Shown one piece after another: positions 25,894-34,831 of a stretch of 60,534 nucleotides of DNA. Source of the DNA: Sedimenticola sp. (GTDB taxonomy: Bacteria > Pseudomonadota > Gammaproteobacteria > Chromatiales > Chromatiaceae); contig JALSQZ010000093.1 of assembly GCA_026985055.1 (NCBI GenBank), forward strand, positions 1 through 60,534. The letters are read 5' to 3'. A program made the translations under genes and the position numbers. The notes beneath the pieces were generated by a model that saw only the letters and a program-made list of their open reading frames with translations, searched no databases and was not told the DNA's origin. Numbering within the stretch: position 1 is the stretch's first letter; each line of letters starts with the position of its first letter.

Positions 25894-25922
25894 ATTTTAT
25901 ATGCGTTTTACTCATATTTCAA
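25894..25922 (-). promoter_or_regulatory. Early-operon promoter with operator in its spacer
   Basis: On the minus strand TTGAAA (25917-25922) and TAAAAT (25894-25899) are separated by exactly 17 bp. The spacer TATGAGTAAAACGCATA contains the palindrome ATGAGT-AAA-ACGCAT. The same 15 bases overlap the start codon of the element's repressor at 43216. A bound repressor would cover both promoter boxes. This promoter would drive the 61-aa gene through ssb and integrase. Confidence 0.75.
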
Positions 25923-25929
25923 GTTTTAA

Positions 25930-26487
25930 TCACAACCCAAGCCCAGTCTGCGCCTGCCACTGCCAGGCTGCCGCCCACACCCCGCCCTGCTGGCACGGCA
26001 CCCATTGACCGGCGCCCAGTGCCGGCAGCTGCTGCCCGTGGAAGCCGAGCGGGAACGCCACCACCGGCAGGCCGCGAGCGGCCGCCAGGCGACAGGCCAG
26101 CGCCGAGCCGCGCGAGCTGGGCGAGCTGAGAAACGCCACCAGCCCGGAGCTGGCAGCGGCCACCACCGCGCCAGTACGTGCCCGCAGCCGTGCCGGGAGC
26201 GGCACAGATGCCGGGCCACCTGCCCACCACTGCACCGCGCCACCAGCAGCGTGATGCGCCCGCACCTGCTGCACTGCGGACGCCCCGCATGCGCCCGCCC
26301 CGCCCCGCCCGAACGCTGACAGACACAGCACCAATGATGACGGCACAGAAGTGAGAACGGCGGCATCCGCACCCGTGGCACAGCCCACAACCAGGCCGTA
26401 ACCTGAGCCGACCAGCGCCCCGGCCACCCGCACGACCAGAACACCACCCCCCGGCGGGAGCTGCCGGGAGCCAACAATGGCGACCAC
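25930..26487 (-). CDS. SLOG-fold (DprA/YspA-like) Rossmann protein with extreme base skew
   Basis: Starting at a GTG (26487) the 185-residue frame reads VVAIVGSRQLPP, then VGCATGADAAVL, then VAFLSSPSSRGSALACRLAA and ARGLPVVAFPLG. That order of GSR, GxAxGAD and SrGs..a...A...G.pVv is typical of SLOG nucleotide- or DNA-binding proteins. The minus strand here is nearly all G, T and C, so the protein is rich in V, G, W, L and A. An alternative GTG lies at 26499. The frame stays open for 800 bp upstream, but that part has no protein-like pattern. Confidence 0.6.
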   Translation of the reverse strand: MVAIVGSRQLPPGGGVLVVRVAGALVGSGYGLVVGCATGADAAVLTSVPSSLVLCLSAFGRGGAGACGASAVQQVRAHHAAGGAVQWWAGGPASVPLPARLRARTGAVVAAASSGLVAFLSSPSSRGSALACRLAAARGLPVVAFPLGFHGQQLPALGAGQWVPCQQGGVWAAAWQWQAQTGLGL

Positions 26488-27398
26488 CCCGCTACCCACG
26501 GGGAACCCACCACAGCTGACCGCCACCAGTGGGCACAGCCGGAGCCGCGCCGGGGAAATGCACTGGAACCGACACCACCCACAACGCCCTGCCACCGGAC
26601 ACCCGGCGGCGCAGCGCCAGAGAACAGCCGCACCAGCCGCCCCAAGCGCCAGCGAACGCCACAGCAGCGCCGCAGCTGGCGAAGCCCGCCACCAGCACCA
26701 CGCCAGAAAATGAGCGCCCGGATGCACGAACCCGCCAGCGCCACGCACCAGCCGCCAGCGCAGAACCGACCACCCGGCGCCACGAAGGAGCCACCAGCGG
26801 CACACCACCCAAGCCAGCAGCAGGCACCACCAGAGAACGAGAACCAACCCAACAGAACATGACCACCCCCAGGGCCGCAGCCCCGAAAAGAAAGAAAAAC
26901 CGGAAAAAAGAAAGAAAACGCCCTCTGAAACAAGCTGGAGTGGAAGGGATTGCAAGGCTTGGCTGGCCGCGCACCGCAGCTGCAGGCACCACGTAAAGGG
27001 AAAAAGAGCGCGAGAGAAGGGGAAAACCGCTGGCCCCGAGCGGCCAGACAACGCGGAGCGCCTGGCCTTGCAAGCCCTGGAACGGAAGCTAGCCTTTGGC
27101 GTTTTATTGCTTTTTGCAGGTTTTTTCGGGCGTGACAGCGCACCACCAGGAGCGAAGCGAGGAGGAGCGACAGCGACGAACAGGGGGTTTGGGGGGAACG
27201 CCCCCCATTTCAAACAATCAGGCGCGGCTTGCGAGGCGGAAAGGAATGACAGACGACACGGCGGAGCTTGCGGAGCGGTGTTGGCTGGCATGACCCGCCG
27301 CAGCAAGACGCCACAGCAGCAGTGCTGGCAAGCGCTGGTTCCCCTGGGGGCGGAGGGGGGCCGGAAGTCCCCTCAACCATGTATTTATTCCATGGAAA
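26488..27398. other. GC-rich strand-skewed spacer without recognisable gene
   Basis: About 0.9 kb. From 26500 to about 26880 the plus strand is mainly C and A and continues the skew of the SLOG gene. After 27000 it changes to AGCGAAGCGAGGAGG-type purine repeats and a hairpin GGGGGG-AAC-GCCCCCC near 27195. Long open frames exist in several phases because stop codons are rare in such sequence; none shows domain motifs. Confidence 0.6.
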
Positions 27399-27866
27399 TT
27401 AGTTTTCTTGCGGGTCCAGCTTTTCAAAGGACACCGAAAGCTCTCCATCTGAATGCCATTTGTACTCGGTTATGATGAACCATTCTTCCGGATTGTACAT
27501 ACTCACCGGCCCGTCTTTTTTGGCTTTCTCATCACCAGAATTTCGGGAACCTTTAATCCACAACATCTGGATAGGTTTTTTCATATGATGCGCTGAACTC
27601 AAGGCAACTTTTACTTTTTTGTAATGACCGAGAGAAGAGGCTCCACGTTCTCTCAACAACCAGTCTTCAGATTTGAATCTTGTATATCCCTTTCCTGAAT
27701 CAGGATCATAATGCTTGTAGTCGGTAAGGTAATGATCCAGTTCAAATCCATACACCAGCGTGCCGTCTGGCTTTGTACCATACCAACTGTACTGAGAATC
27801 CATTTTCGCTCCGGCAGCCTCATATCCAGACACAATTCCTTTGTCCCATTGATGAATATGTTTCAT
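27399..27866 (-). CDS. Hypothetical protein coupled to the HEPN gene
   Basis: The 155-residue protein is aromatic- and charge-rich (SQYSWYGTKPDGTLVYGFELDHYL, EEWFIITEYKW) and has no signal or membrane helix. No family is recognised. Its ATG overlaps the HEPN gene stop as ATGA, so the two are made as a pair. Base composition is AT-richer than the element backbone. Confidence 0.65.
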   Translation of the reverse strand: MKHIHQWDKGIVSGYEAAGAKMDSQYSWYGTKPDGTLVYGFELDHYLTDYKHYDPDSGKGYTRFKSEDWLLRERGASSLGHYKKVKVALSSAHHMKKPIQMLWIKGSRNSGDEKAKKDGPVSMYNPEEWFIITEYKWHSDGELSVSFEKLDPQEN

Positions 27867-28909
27867 AAATTACCGCGAATTATCTTTAGTGCGAGCGATT
27901 GCGCCTCACCTATTGGGAGGGTTTTCTCTTCCACATCCTCTCCATGATAGATGCGATCGCGAGTACTCTTCAGTGCTTTAAATTTATTAACATCAGAATT
28001 ATTCACATCACCCCACTGCAATATTGAACACCACATAAACCTATGGAAGATATTCGTCGCTTTTTGTATTGGTATTTTGATATCAAACAATCTGGCAAAC
28101 CCGGCAATCCTACTTGGCATGATACGGGGTATCGTTAAATCTGGATCGCTTATAAGTTCTTTGAATGTTTTGTTTATGTGAACTTCAATTGCTGAGTAAA
28201 AATAGAGAAATTTTTTCAATCGATCTTTTTCATTAACGGCGAGATTAAAAAAATATCCAACTCTTGTATGGATTGAGTCTGATAAACTAAATATATATTT
28301 AATCTTATCTGATATGCTCTCGTTATCAATCCTACTTAAAATATGACCTTCCCCAGAAAGACTGCACCACGAGTCTATCAACCTCATGTTTAGGTTCGTC
28401 TCTGCAAATACTGCCCTATGAACCTGAATGAAAACAACCGGATTTTGTTCACTTGATAGCAATGCACTTAAAGAAGAAACCAGCACTGATGTTCTTTTCT
28501 TCTCAAGCAACCGGAGCGATTCTCTCCCCTCGGGGAAACAGTCCTGAGTGACTATTTTCTCTCCATCATTTTTCCAATACCCATCACTGCACACAACCTC
28601 TTCGGGACACTTCGTTACAACGATTAAATAAGGAGGAGCGGTTTTTCTTTCTTTTTCCCATTCATTTTCATCGTCAGTGAAATCATCATCTATTAATACC
28701 CGGCATATCTCATTTACACTGTCACCAAGTGATAAAGATACTTCCCCATCTGAATATTCTAGAAATGACGGATCAATCGGATCGCCTTTATCAGAAATAA
28801 TACCCCTTGCCTCATAAACAATGACAGACCGGAATTGTGCCTTTATAACAGTCTCATCCGGGATTTTTTGAAATCCAACGTTTTCTAGTACGTGGCCGCT
28901 AAATCTCAT
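27863..28909 (-). CDS. HEPN-domain protein, candidate defence effector
   Basis: The 348-residue protein has an N-terminal mixed alpha/beta region (about 1-200). A helical C-terminal domain follows with FLYFYSAIEVHINKTF and, near residue 325, RDRIYHGEDV. The R-x4-H arrangement is the RNase signature of HEPN domains (R-x4-6-H). The pattern resembles the Apea-like HEPN group. HEPN proteins in mobile elements often cleave RNA upon infection, so a defence role is plausible but unproven. The gene is AT-rich. Confidence 0.6.
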   Translation of the reverse strand: MRFSGHVLENVGFQKIPDETVIKAQFRSVIVYEARGIISDKGDPIDPSFLEYSDGEVSLSLGDSVNEICRVLIDDDFTDDENEWEKERKTAPPYLIVVTKCPEEVVCSDGYWKNDGEKIVTQDCFPEGRESLRLLEKKRTSVLVSSLSALLSSEQNPVVFIQVHRAVFAETNLNMRLIDSWCSLSGEGHILSRIDNESISDKIKYIFSLSDSIHTRVGYFFNLAVNEKDRLKKFLYFYSAIEVHINKTFKELISDPDLTIPRIMPSRIAGFARLFDIKIPIQKATNIFHRFMWCSILQWGDVNNSDVNKFKALKSTRDRIYHGEDVEEKTLPIGEAQSLALKIIRGNL

Positions 28910-28985
28910 TCTCTTAAGGTTAGATTATTGATAATAATAATTGCGGGTATTGTCTATATTTATCAATTCCCAATAGTTTGGCAAA

Positions 28986-29501
28986 CTATGTAATATCAAA
29001 ACTATCCCCGAAATTAAACTCCCCTTCGCGAATAGAAGAACGCTTTATCCTATAATCCTGCTCAAACACTCTACCAAAGCCGGAAATTTCATTGTGCCCA
29101 TATATTCTAAACCTTATCATTTGCGTATCATCATCGCTCCATACTTTATCAATGTTTTCATCAGTTCGGAACCGATAGGCATACTTTTCGTCTCGATCCT
29201 TGACATCATATCTATCAATGACGAATACATTCTCTTTTATTAATGATAACTTTGCAGTAGTAACAATTGTCCCACCTGGAATATTTTTTGTTTTTACCAG
29301 CAGAAGCTCTGCCTGGACATTTACCAGTCTTCTTTTGCTTTTATTCACTATTTTTATATCGTAACTAAACGAATCTCCATTCCTTACCTTAGAAATCATT
29401 GGTGACACCGAAACATCTGGTCTTGCGAATCGGCTAAGAATCAGAATTACTACGAACGATGATGCTGCACCAGTCAATACGCTTGTGATTATGCCAATCA
29501 A
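28986..29501 (-). CDS. Single-pass membrane protein with beta-rich soluble domain
   Basis: The start is set at TTG 29501 because AGGAGG lies 5 bp upstream; an earlier GTG at 29540 has no such site. The 171-residue product then begins with a membrane helix (MIGIITSVLTGAASSFVVILIL). A domain with IKIVNKSKRRLVNVQAELLLV follows, resembling Ig-like or CARDB-type sandwiches. Function unknown. It follows the 150-aa gene. Confidence 0.6.
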   Translation of the reverse strand: MIGIITSVLTGAASSFVVILILSRFARPDVSVSPMISKVRNGDSFSYDIKIVNKSKRRLVNVQAELLLVKTKNIPGGTIVTTAKLSLIKENVFVIDRYDVKDRDEKYAYRFRTDENIDKVWSDDDTQMIRFRIYGHNEISGFGRVFEQDYRIKRSSIREGEFNFGDSFDIT

Positions 29502-29523
29502 TTGATCCTCCTTTCTCCATCTA

Positions 29524-29976
29524 CTATTGGTTAGCCCCACGGCGTTCTGATGAGCAAGCCCTACCAGTACTTCGCTGGCCGCACTTCTGAACGGTACGGC
29601 CTTTGTTCATGGTTGGCGGCTGTTTCCGTGTCGAGGACAGATGCTCCAAAAGCCTTTGCATCCGCTCCAGCAACAGCCGGGCATCCTGGTTCCAGCGTTC
29701 CCGCTGGTCATCATCGTCATGCGCCATCACCGCCCGTCCATGGAGAATTACCGCCAGTGCCGCTATCTGCACACTCTCCTGCATCGGGGCATCTGCCGGT
29801 ATCGCCATGGTCGGCAGCATCTTCGCCAGCTTCTCCACGTCCTGCACACCTGACACCTGAATCATGATCTCCCTGGCAAACTCGTTTATAGCCCGATCGG
29901 TCTTTTCTGGGTGTTTCTCTGCCCTATTGAGGAGGGTTTCCACCTTCTTTCTGATTTCGTTCATATTTTCATCCAT
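29524..29976 (-). CDS. Helical hypothetical protein
   Basis: The 150-residue protein (MDENMNEIRKKVETLLNRAEK...) is predicted mostly helical with a basic C-terminal tail (STRKQPPTMNKGRTVQKC). It has no recognised domain. AAAGGAAT lies upstream of the ATG. With the membrane protein downstream it forms a two-gene unit between the restriction genes and the HEPN pair. Confidence 0.55.
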   Translation of the reverse strand: MDENMNEIRKKVETLLNRAEKHPEKTDRAINEFAREIMIQVSGVQDVEKLAKMLPTMAIPADAPMQESVQIAALAVILHGRAVMAHDDDDQRERWNQDARLLLERMQRLLEHLSSTRKQPPTMNKGRTVQKCGQRSTGRACSSERRGANQ

Positions 29977-30123
29977 GAAATATTCCTTTGTCTGCTCCAA
30001 GATTCTACAGCAAGCCAAGCTGGTTCGGGCCAGGATCACAACCAGACCAGAAAACCCCTACAAGTCTTTGTTTTGAAAGTGGAACCAGGTCACATCAGTC
30101 ACAGCAACAATCGAAGAAGACAA

Positions 30124-31356
30124 CTACCTTTCGATGGGCTGACGAGACAGGACAAGTTCGATAAATTCCGACACATTGAGCAACCAAGATCGCTGCCGCT
30201 CAGTGTATGAGGGATGAAACTGCTGCGGTAACACCAGCTGAAGATTTTTAGAAGACATTTCATTTGTCTGGTTTTCGCTGATTGCGGGTTCCAAAGTCAA
30301 CAGATGCTTGTATTTTATCCGATCTGCTTCTGACAACACTTGTCTCCATCTGTCCTTACAGGAGGATTTCACTCCCAGCATGGTTAAAGCAGCCCAATCA
30401 TAATCCGGATCCCAATACGCTTCTATACCCGGGAAAATGAAATCAGGTTTTGACTTGTTTTCAGTTTTAGGTGTTCTGGTGTACTGTATTCCGCATTCCT
30501 TGAACAAAGCTTCAAGATGGTTCTCAAGAGCAAGGCCAGCACGGCTTTTTCTCCGATTCTGCACTGACAGTGAAAAGGAGATAAAACCATCTACGTCTCC
30601 ATCAAAACCTTTGGATAAACGCTCGCTTATCAAATGTTTTTCCAAGGTACGAAATAGAACCTCTTCTCTTTCCATCCATGCCATCAAAGCTGCATCCTCA
30701 CCATCATTTGGGTTAACATCCGGAAGTGTTGAACGCGCAAATGCGGAAAATTTACAGGTTGTAGGAAAAGTGCCATCAAATTTCTCCAGTATTTTGTCTA
30801 GCCATGTATCTTCTTCCTGAACGAATACACCTACATTTTCAAGGATAACCGTGGAAGCAAACTCAACTCTGTCCTGTTCGCCACTCAGCTCATCCCTAAC
30901 TGAAAATCCAGGATTACCGATATCTGAAAACCCGAACAGCCAAAGCATTTGTCTGGATATGGTTGTTTCTTCTTCGGCAACTATCGCCAGTAGTGTATTG
31001 TCTGTGCGCTTGGCGAGAATCAGAATATCTCCCTCATTCGCACTCTGTGACACCTGATTGGAAGGGAAATACAGACGATATTCATAACGCATGACCCCTC
31101 TTTCCAGTCTGGCTTTTTGCCTGGCATCATACCAAGTCAGGAACCCATCCTCGACAATCGGTTCATCATCATGGTCTGTAAGATACATGAATGTTGCCTG
31201 ATACCTCTCCTTCCCTTCCGGTTCGCCAAGAATATTTCTTAATTCTTTTACTCCATTAAATTCATGCTGGTTTGATCTCAGAACATCAGCTTCGACAGCA
31301 CTCAATTCCTTTACTGCTACACCATCAAAATACTGTGATAGATAGCCTTTTTTCAT
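30124..31356 (-). CDS. EcoRII-like type II restriction endonuclease
   Basis: The 410-residue protein matches EcoRII in length and C-terminal domain: RAGLALENHLEALF, PDFIFPG (D305), LGVKSSCKDRWRQVL (K330, K334, R336) and HLLTLEPAIS. This is the PD-(D/E)xK-type core. Residues 1-200 would be the effector/DNA-binding domain of EcoRII. EcoRII cuts before CCWGG and needs two sites. The Dcm-like methylase in the same operon supports a CCWGG or CCNGG target. Confidence 0.85.
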   Translation of the reverse strand: MKKGYLSQYFDGVAVKELSAVEADVLRSNQHEFNGVKELRNILGEPEGKERYQATFMYLTDHDDEPIVEDGFLTWYDARQKARLERGVMRYEYRLYFPSNQVSQSANEGDILILAKRTDNTLLAIVAEEETTISRQMLWLFGFSDIGNPGFSVRDELSGEQDRVEFASTVILENVGVFVQEEDTWLDKILEKFDGTFPTTCKFSAFARSTLPDVNPNDGEDAALMAWMEREEVLFRTLEKHLISERLSKGFDGDVDGFISFSLSVQNRRKSRAGLALENHLEALFKECGIQYTRTPKTENKSKPDFIFPGIEAYWDPDYDWAALTMLGVKSSCKDRWRQVLSEADRIKYKHLLTLEPAISENQTNEMSSKNLQLVLPQQFHPSYTERQRSWLLNVSEFIELVLSRQPIER

Positions 31357-32100
31357 TTATCTCGCGGGGGCAGTGTCGCTGTCAGTTTCAGGAAGGAATC
31401 TTTCATACTCTTTCGGGAGCATATCCAGTATCACCTCTTTCTCCATGGAATAAAGATCATAGGTAAGATCAAGCTGCTGAAGATAGCTTATGTAGCGCCG
31501 AATGTTCCCTTTTCTTGTTGTAGAGGTTGACCCGCGCTTGAAGGTTTTCCTCTCCGGGTCATAATAAAGCCTGCTGGCCGCCTCGATCACTCCTCTGCAG
31601 TTGAACAGATGCTGCCTAGCGGCAAGCTGCTCAATCAGTTCACCGCGCTCACTTGGTTTCTTGCTGAGCAGGAAGCGCGAGGTATCACCATAACTGTTCA
31701 CAAGAAACCAAGTCGTGCGCACAGCATGCCGCGGACGATGGTTGTAGTTTGGACTCAAAATATAGTTGTAGACCCGGCTCGGTTTTCGAGAGCCATCCGC
31801 CAGTGAGGGGCAAAGCTGGTCAAACCAGTAAAGTGCAATCCAGGTCCAGAAACCTCTGTCACCAAGAAAAGGCTGCATATTCACTCCCTGAAACACAGAT
31901 ACCAGATACTCACCCATTGCAAACCGTGTGGAAAACACTTTCTGATCAATCTCCAAGTCCTCTTCCAGAGCTGCCGAATAACGCGGGTCAGTCAGAAGAT
32001 GAACAGGAGTATTCAGTTTTTTACCGTTCCTCAGATCACTCAGATACGTATCAAAAGCCTCCAGTCCGTCTTCATTCAGCTTTCGTATCATATCAGCCAT
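31357..32100 (-). CDS. Restriction-island protein of unknown function
   Basis: The 247-residue protein (MADMIRKLNEDGLEAF...) has conserved-looking blocks FWTWIALYWFDQLCP, HAVRTTWFLVNSYGD and RRYISYLQQLDLTYDLY. It may belong to the DUF6339 family, which I recall near restriction genes; this is uncertain. The start at 32100 is chosen for GGAGG 9 bp upstream. It ends one base before the EcoRII-like gene begins. Confidence 0.7.
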   Translation of the reverse strand: MADMIRKLNEDGLEAFDTYLSDLRNGKKLNTPVHLLTDPRYSAALEEDLEIDQKVFSTRFAMGEYLVSVFQGVNMQPFLGDRGFWTWIALYWFDQLCPSLADGSRKPSRVYNYILSPNYNHRPRHAVRTTWFLVNSYGDTSRFLLSKKPSERGELIEQLAARQHLFNCRGVIEAASRLYYDPERKTFKRGSTSTTRKGNIRRYISYLQQLDLTYDLYSMEKEVILDMLPKEYERFLPETDSDTAPAR

Positions 32101-32863
32101 AATCATGATCCTCCATGCGCCTGACCAAATGCTCGCAGAAGTGGTGTTTTTCACTGAAGGCGCGTACTACATCATCGATCCACTGGTGCAGAAAATTCGG
32201 GTCTCGATCCATCGGACACTCCTCTGGAGCCATTCTGTTTGCGAAGGCAATCCACTTTTCCTCCCAGGAGCCCTCGTCCTGTTCTCCTTCCTGATTCCAC
32301 AGGATGTACATCAGAACCTCCCGAAAGGCAGAAGGCAGAATAAGACTCTGGAAAAACGGGTTGTGCAAAAGCTGATTCTTCCCGTCCGGAATTCTGTTAT
32401 TGATACACAATATGGGTTTGCGGGAATCATCAAAAGACAGCTTCCATACTTGGTTCCCCATCGCCGACATTGTCTTGATTATCATCAGGGATGAACGCTG
32501 TTCCTCATCTGACTCATCCTTTGGCGCAAGCCTGTCCGCGAGAGCAAGCAACCGGCCTGCCCTATCGGAATTGTCGACCACCTTCACGCGAAACAGTACC
32601 GGACCGGAAAGATCGATCTGATCAAGAGCGGTGTCGTGCGGGGGCAGAGGAGCTGCAACGGTTCCAAACCCGAATCTCTGTGCAGTGTTACGATGGTAAG
32701 CCTCAACAAACAAATCAGCTTCAGGTGGCAACCTGTTTCTGTCCAACCTGAAGTCCACATCAAACTTCGGCGGTCCGTCATCCGTCTCCAGAAGTCGTAT
32801 CTCCACTTCGGAATGCTTTATTTTCAGCCTGCCCGTATGGTTGATGCGTTGCGATATCTGCAT
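32093..32863 (-). CDS. Restriction-island protein of unknown function
   Basis: This 256-residue protein starts at ATG 32863, one base after the GHKL stop, with GGAGGG 8 bp upstream. The N-terminal half looks like a beta-sandwich (EVEIRLLETDDGPPKFDVDFRL); the C-terminal half is helical (FREVLMYILWNQEGEQDEGSWEEKWIAFAN). No family is recognised. Coupling on both sides suggests a complex with the ATPase. Confidence 0.7.
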   Translation of the reverse strand: MQISQRINHTGRLKIKHSEVEIRLLETDDGPPKFDVDFRLDRNRLPPEADLFVEAYHRNTAQRFGFGTVAAPLPPHDTALDQIDLSGPVLFRVKVVDNSDRAGRLLALADRLAPKDESDEEQRSSLMIIKTMSAMGNQVWKLSFDDSRKPILCINNRIPDGKNQLLHNPFFQSLILPSAFREVLMYILWNQEGEQDEGSWEEKWIAFANRMAPEECPMDRDPNFLHQWIDDVVRAFSEKHHFCEHLVRRMEDHDYG

Positions 32864-32864
32864 C

Positions 32865-34739
32865 CTATTCACCCTCCGCCTCAGTTATGCTGAGCTTTAC
32901 CAGCAGATCCCTGTTCGGATCGAATCCGAAAACGTCGATTCTGAAAGCAGGTCCACTTATCTCAAATACAAGCCTGTTCGATTCCCTGTTTTCCAAGGAT
33001 ACAGTCTTCCTGGTGACTGCTATTCCGGGACCTTTCCTGGAGTTGAAATCAAAATCCAAAGGGTTGTACTTCCTGAACGGATTGCCCGCAGCAGTATCAT
33101 AAGCGGCCCTGACCCTGAGAATGACAGGATACCGTGCCGTCCCGGCACCGTCTCCCGGGCGCATCGAAAAACCTTCTTTTGTGGTCTCCAGTCTCACAGG
33201 ACGTGATTTCCCGGTAACTTTGATTTCATCGTCAGGCGGTGTTCTTGGAACAGGACTTTTCTTTCCTCCAGGTGAGCCGGGCTGTTCAGGTTCTTCCATA
33301 AAAAAGAATTCCGCCAGCGCCTTCTCATCCTCCTCCTCTTCTGCCTGGACGAGCATGTCATAAAAGTTTACGACAGCATTTTTGATCACTTTCAGTCTGT
33401 TGCCCGGCGCAACATAATTCTTCCTCAGCTTCTCGGCATTGTAGGTCCACTTGGTGTGTGCCGGGTTTTCTGCATCCCCAAGAAAGGAGGAAATTACTTC
33501 GTCATTTGCCACCATTACACCGTAGGCCTTCCGATCGCCGAACTTTGACTCGGCCGGCAGGGTCAGTCCTCCACGAACATAGAGATCCACACCCTTTGTA
33601 ATACCCTCAGGACGTTTTACGAACACATGGAATTCCGTATCGTAATTCTTTTTATCCGGTTTGGTTTTTACCTGCAACGGAAGCCGTACACCAACCAGCC
33701 CGCCTTCTGCAAAGTCAGTACGCAGTTTTTCCAGATCCTCCTCTGAAAAATCATCCTCATCCAGTCTTGCATCATCCACCCACCCTTCCTTCAGAGAAAG
33801 GGGATCGCCATTTTCCAGCGCCCTGCTGGATTCCTCGATAAAAAGAAATAACTCATCAATATCAGGTATTTTCCCTTTGGCATGCTCATGCGCCAGCTGA
33901 TGTATATTTGCTGCATTCAACACCCGGTCATCAAACTCCATAACCAATTGCCCGGTGAGGATGGGATAAAAGTAGTTGACAATGGCGACCCCGATCATCT
34001 TTTCCGGAACCAGTGATTCATGAGGAAAGGGGATGACAATAGAAAGTCCCGGCTCACTGGTGCGCTTCAGACCGAACTGCCGGGTAAACTCCGCGATGTA
34101 GCCTTCATCATCGGAAGGAACCGGGATCATGTCCTGAATATCGTTTCCTTTCATTTCAGAAAAATAGGCGTGGGGCGGATATTCCTTTCCGTTGTGGGTG
34201 TGAAGATCCAGTACCGTCTGGCCCATCAGCCAAGCAGAGGGATCGGCCTCCCGTACAGTGATTCCAAAGAAAGCCCCGATCATGGAGGAGCTGGAATAGA
34301 CCAGTTTCCCCAGCCCCCAGCGCCCTCGCCTGGTTCCCGTTTTATGTGACTTCCCGTGCCGCCTCCAGAAATCAGAAAAATCTCCCTCATCTTTTTTTTC
34401 TACCGATCCGGTCAGCCCAGTAGTGCCAAAATCTTCTATTACCAGTGCCGTCGGCCTTGAAAAACTGATCTGATCAATTTCAATTCCTGATGCCGCCGCA
34501 TGATCCAGCTGATCCGAAAGAAGATTTTCCAGCCAAGGGGCTTCAAGGCCTGCTTCCCAGTCTGTCCAGCGAAAAGAAACTCTCGTCTGTTCTCCGTTTG
34601 GAGTGGCATCAAGCGAATTCTGCACTGCCTCTCTTACGATGGTTTCGTAAAGGTCAACTTCATCATTTCTGAACTGGTCCCGCTGGGTAATCCCTGATTC
34701 CACATAGCAGGCCAGCTGCGGAATAAAATGCCATTCCAT
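32865..34739 (-). CDS. GHKL ATPase (MutL/MORC-like) of the restriction island
   Basis: In this 624-residue protein the GHKL elements are REAVQNSLDA (E38, N41), IEDFGTTGL at 101-109 and GRWGLGK at 139-145. After the ATPase come a MutL-like transducer region and a beta-rich C-terminus. Bacterial restriction loci combining a C5-methylase, Vsr and such ATPases are a known group from which eukaryotic MORC proteins were proposed to derive. The ATPase probably acts on DNA as a clamp or switch controlling the nuclease; this is inference. Confidence 0.8.
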   Translation of the reverse strand: MEWHFIPQLACYVESGITQRDQFRNDEVDLYETIVREAVQNSLDATPNGEQTRVSFRWTDWEAGLEAPWLENLLSDQLDHAAASGIEIDQISFSRPTALVIEDFGTTGLTGSVEKKDEGDFSDFWRRHGKSHKTGTRRGRWGLGKLVYSSSSMIGAFFGITVREADPSAWLMGQTVLDLHTHNGKEYPPHAYFSEMKGNDIQDMIPVPSDDEGYIAEFTRQFGLKRTSEPGLSIVIPFPHESLVPEKMIGVAIVNYFYPILTGQLVMEFDDRVLNAANIHQLAHEHAKGKIPDIDELFLFIEESSRALENGDPLSLKEGWVDDARLDEDDFSEEDLEKLRTDFAEGGLVGVRLPLQVKTKPDKKNYDTEFHVFVKRPEGITKGVDLYVRGGLTLPAESKFGDRKAYGVMVANDEVISSFLGDAENPAHTKWTYNAEKLRKNYVAPGNRLKVIKNAVVNFYDMLVQAEEEEDEKALAEFFFMEEPEQPGSPGGKKSPVPRTPPDDEIKVTGKSRPVRLETTKEGFSMRPGDGAGTARYPVILRVRAAYDTAAGNPFRKYNPLDFDFNSRKGPGIAVTRKTVSLENRESNRLVFEISGPAFRIDVFGFDPNRDLLVKLSITEAEGE

Positions 34740-34831
34740 ATTTTTTTACCTGTTCTTCCCGGATTGTAATAATGCTGATCCTAAACAAAGATGATGATCT
34801 GCGGGTTGTGGCACTGTCCATTGGCAGGCCT

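Noticed and set aside
25865..25915. Upstream start giving MSKTHIKYVY for the 61-aa gene
   Set aside because: The ATG lies in the operator between -35 and -10, upstream of the predicted transcript start; the ATG at 25864 has a GGAGG.
26529..26996. 155-codon plus-strand frame
   Set aside because: It is Thr/Ala/Pro/Arg low complexity caused by the C/A skew, with no domain or ribosome-binding support.
25926..27146. 406-codon minus-strand frame in the GC-rich region
   Set aside because: Stop codons are rare in such sequence; only the alternate frame at 25930-26487 shows conserved motifs.
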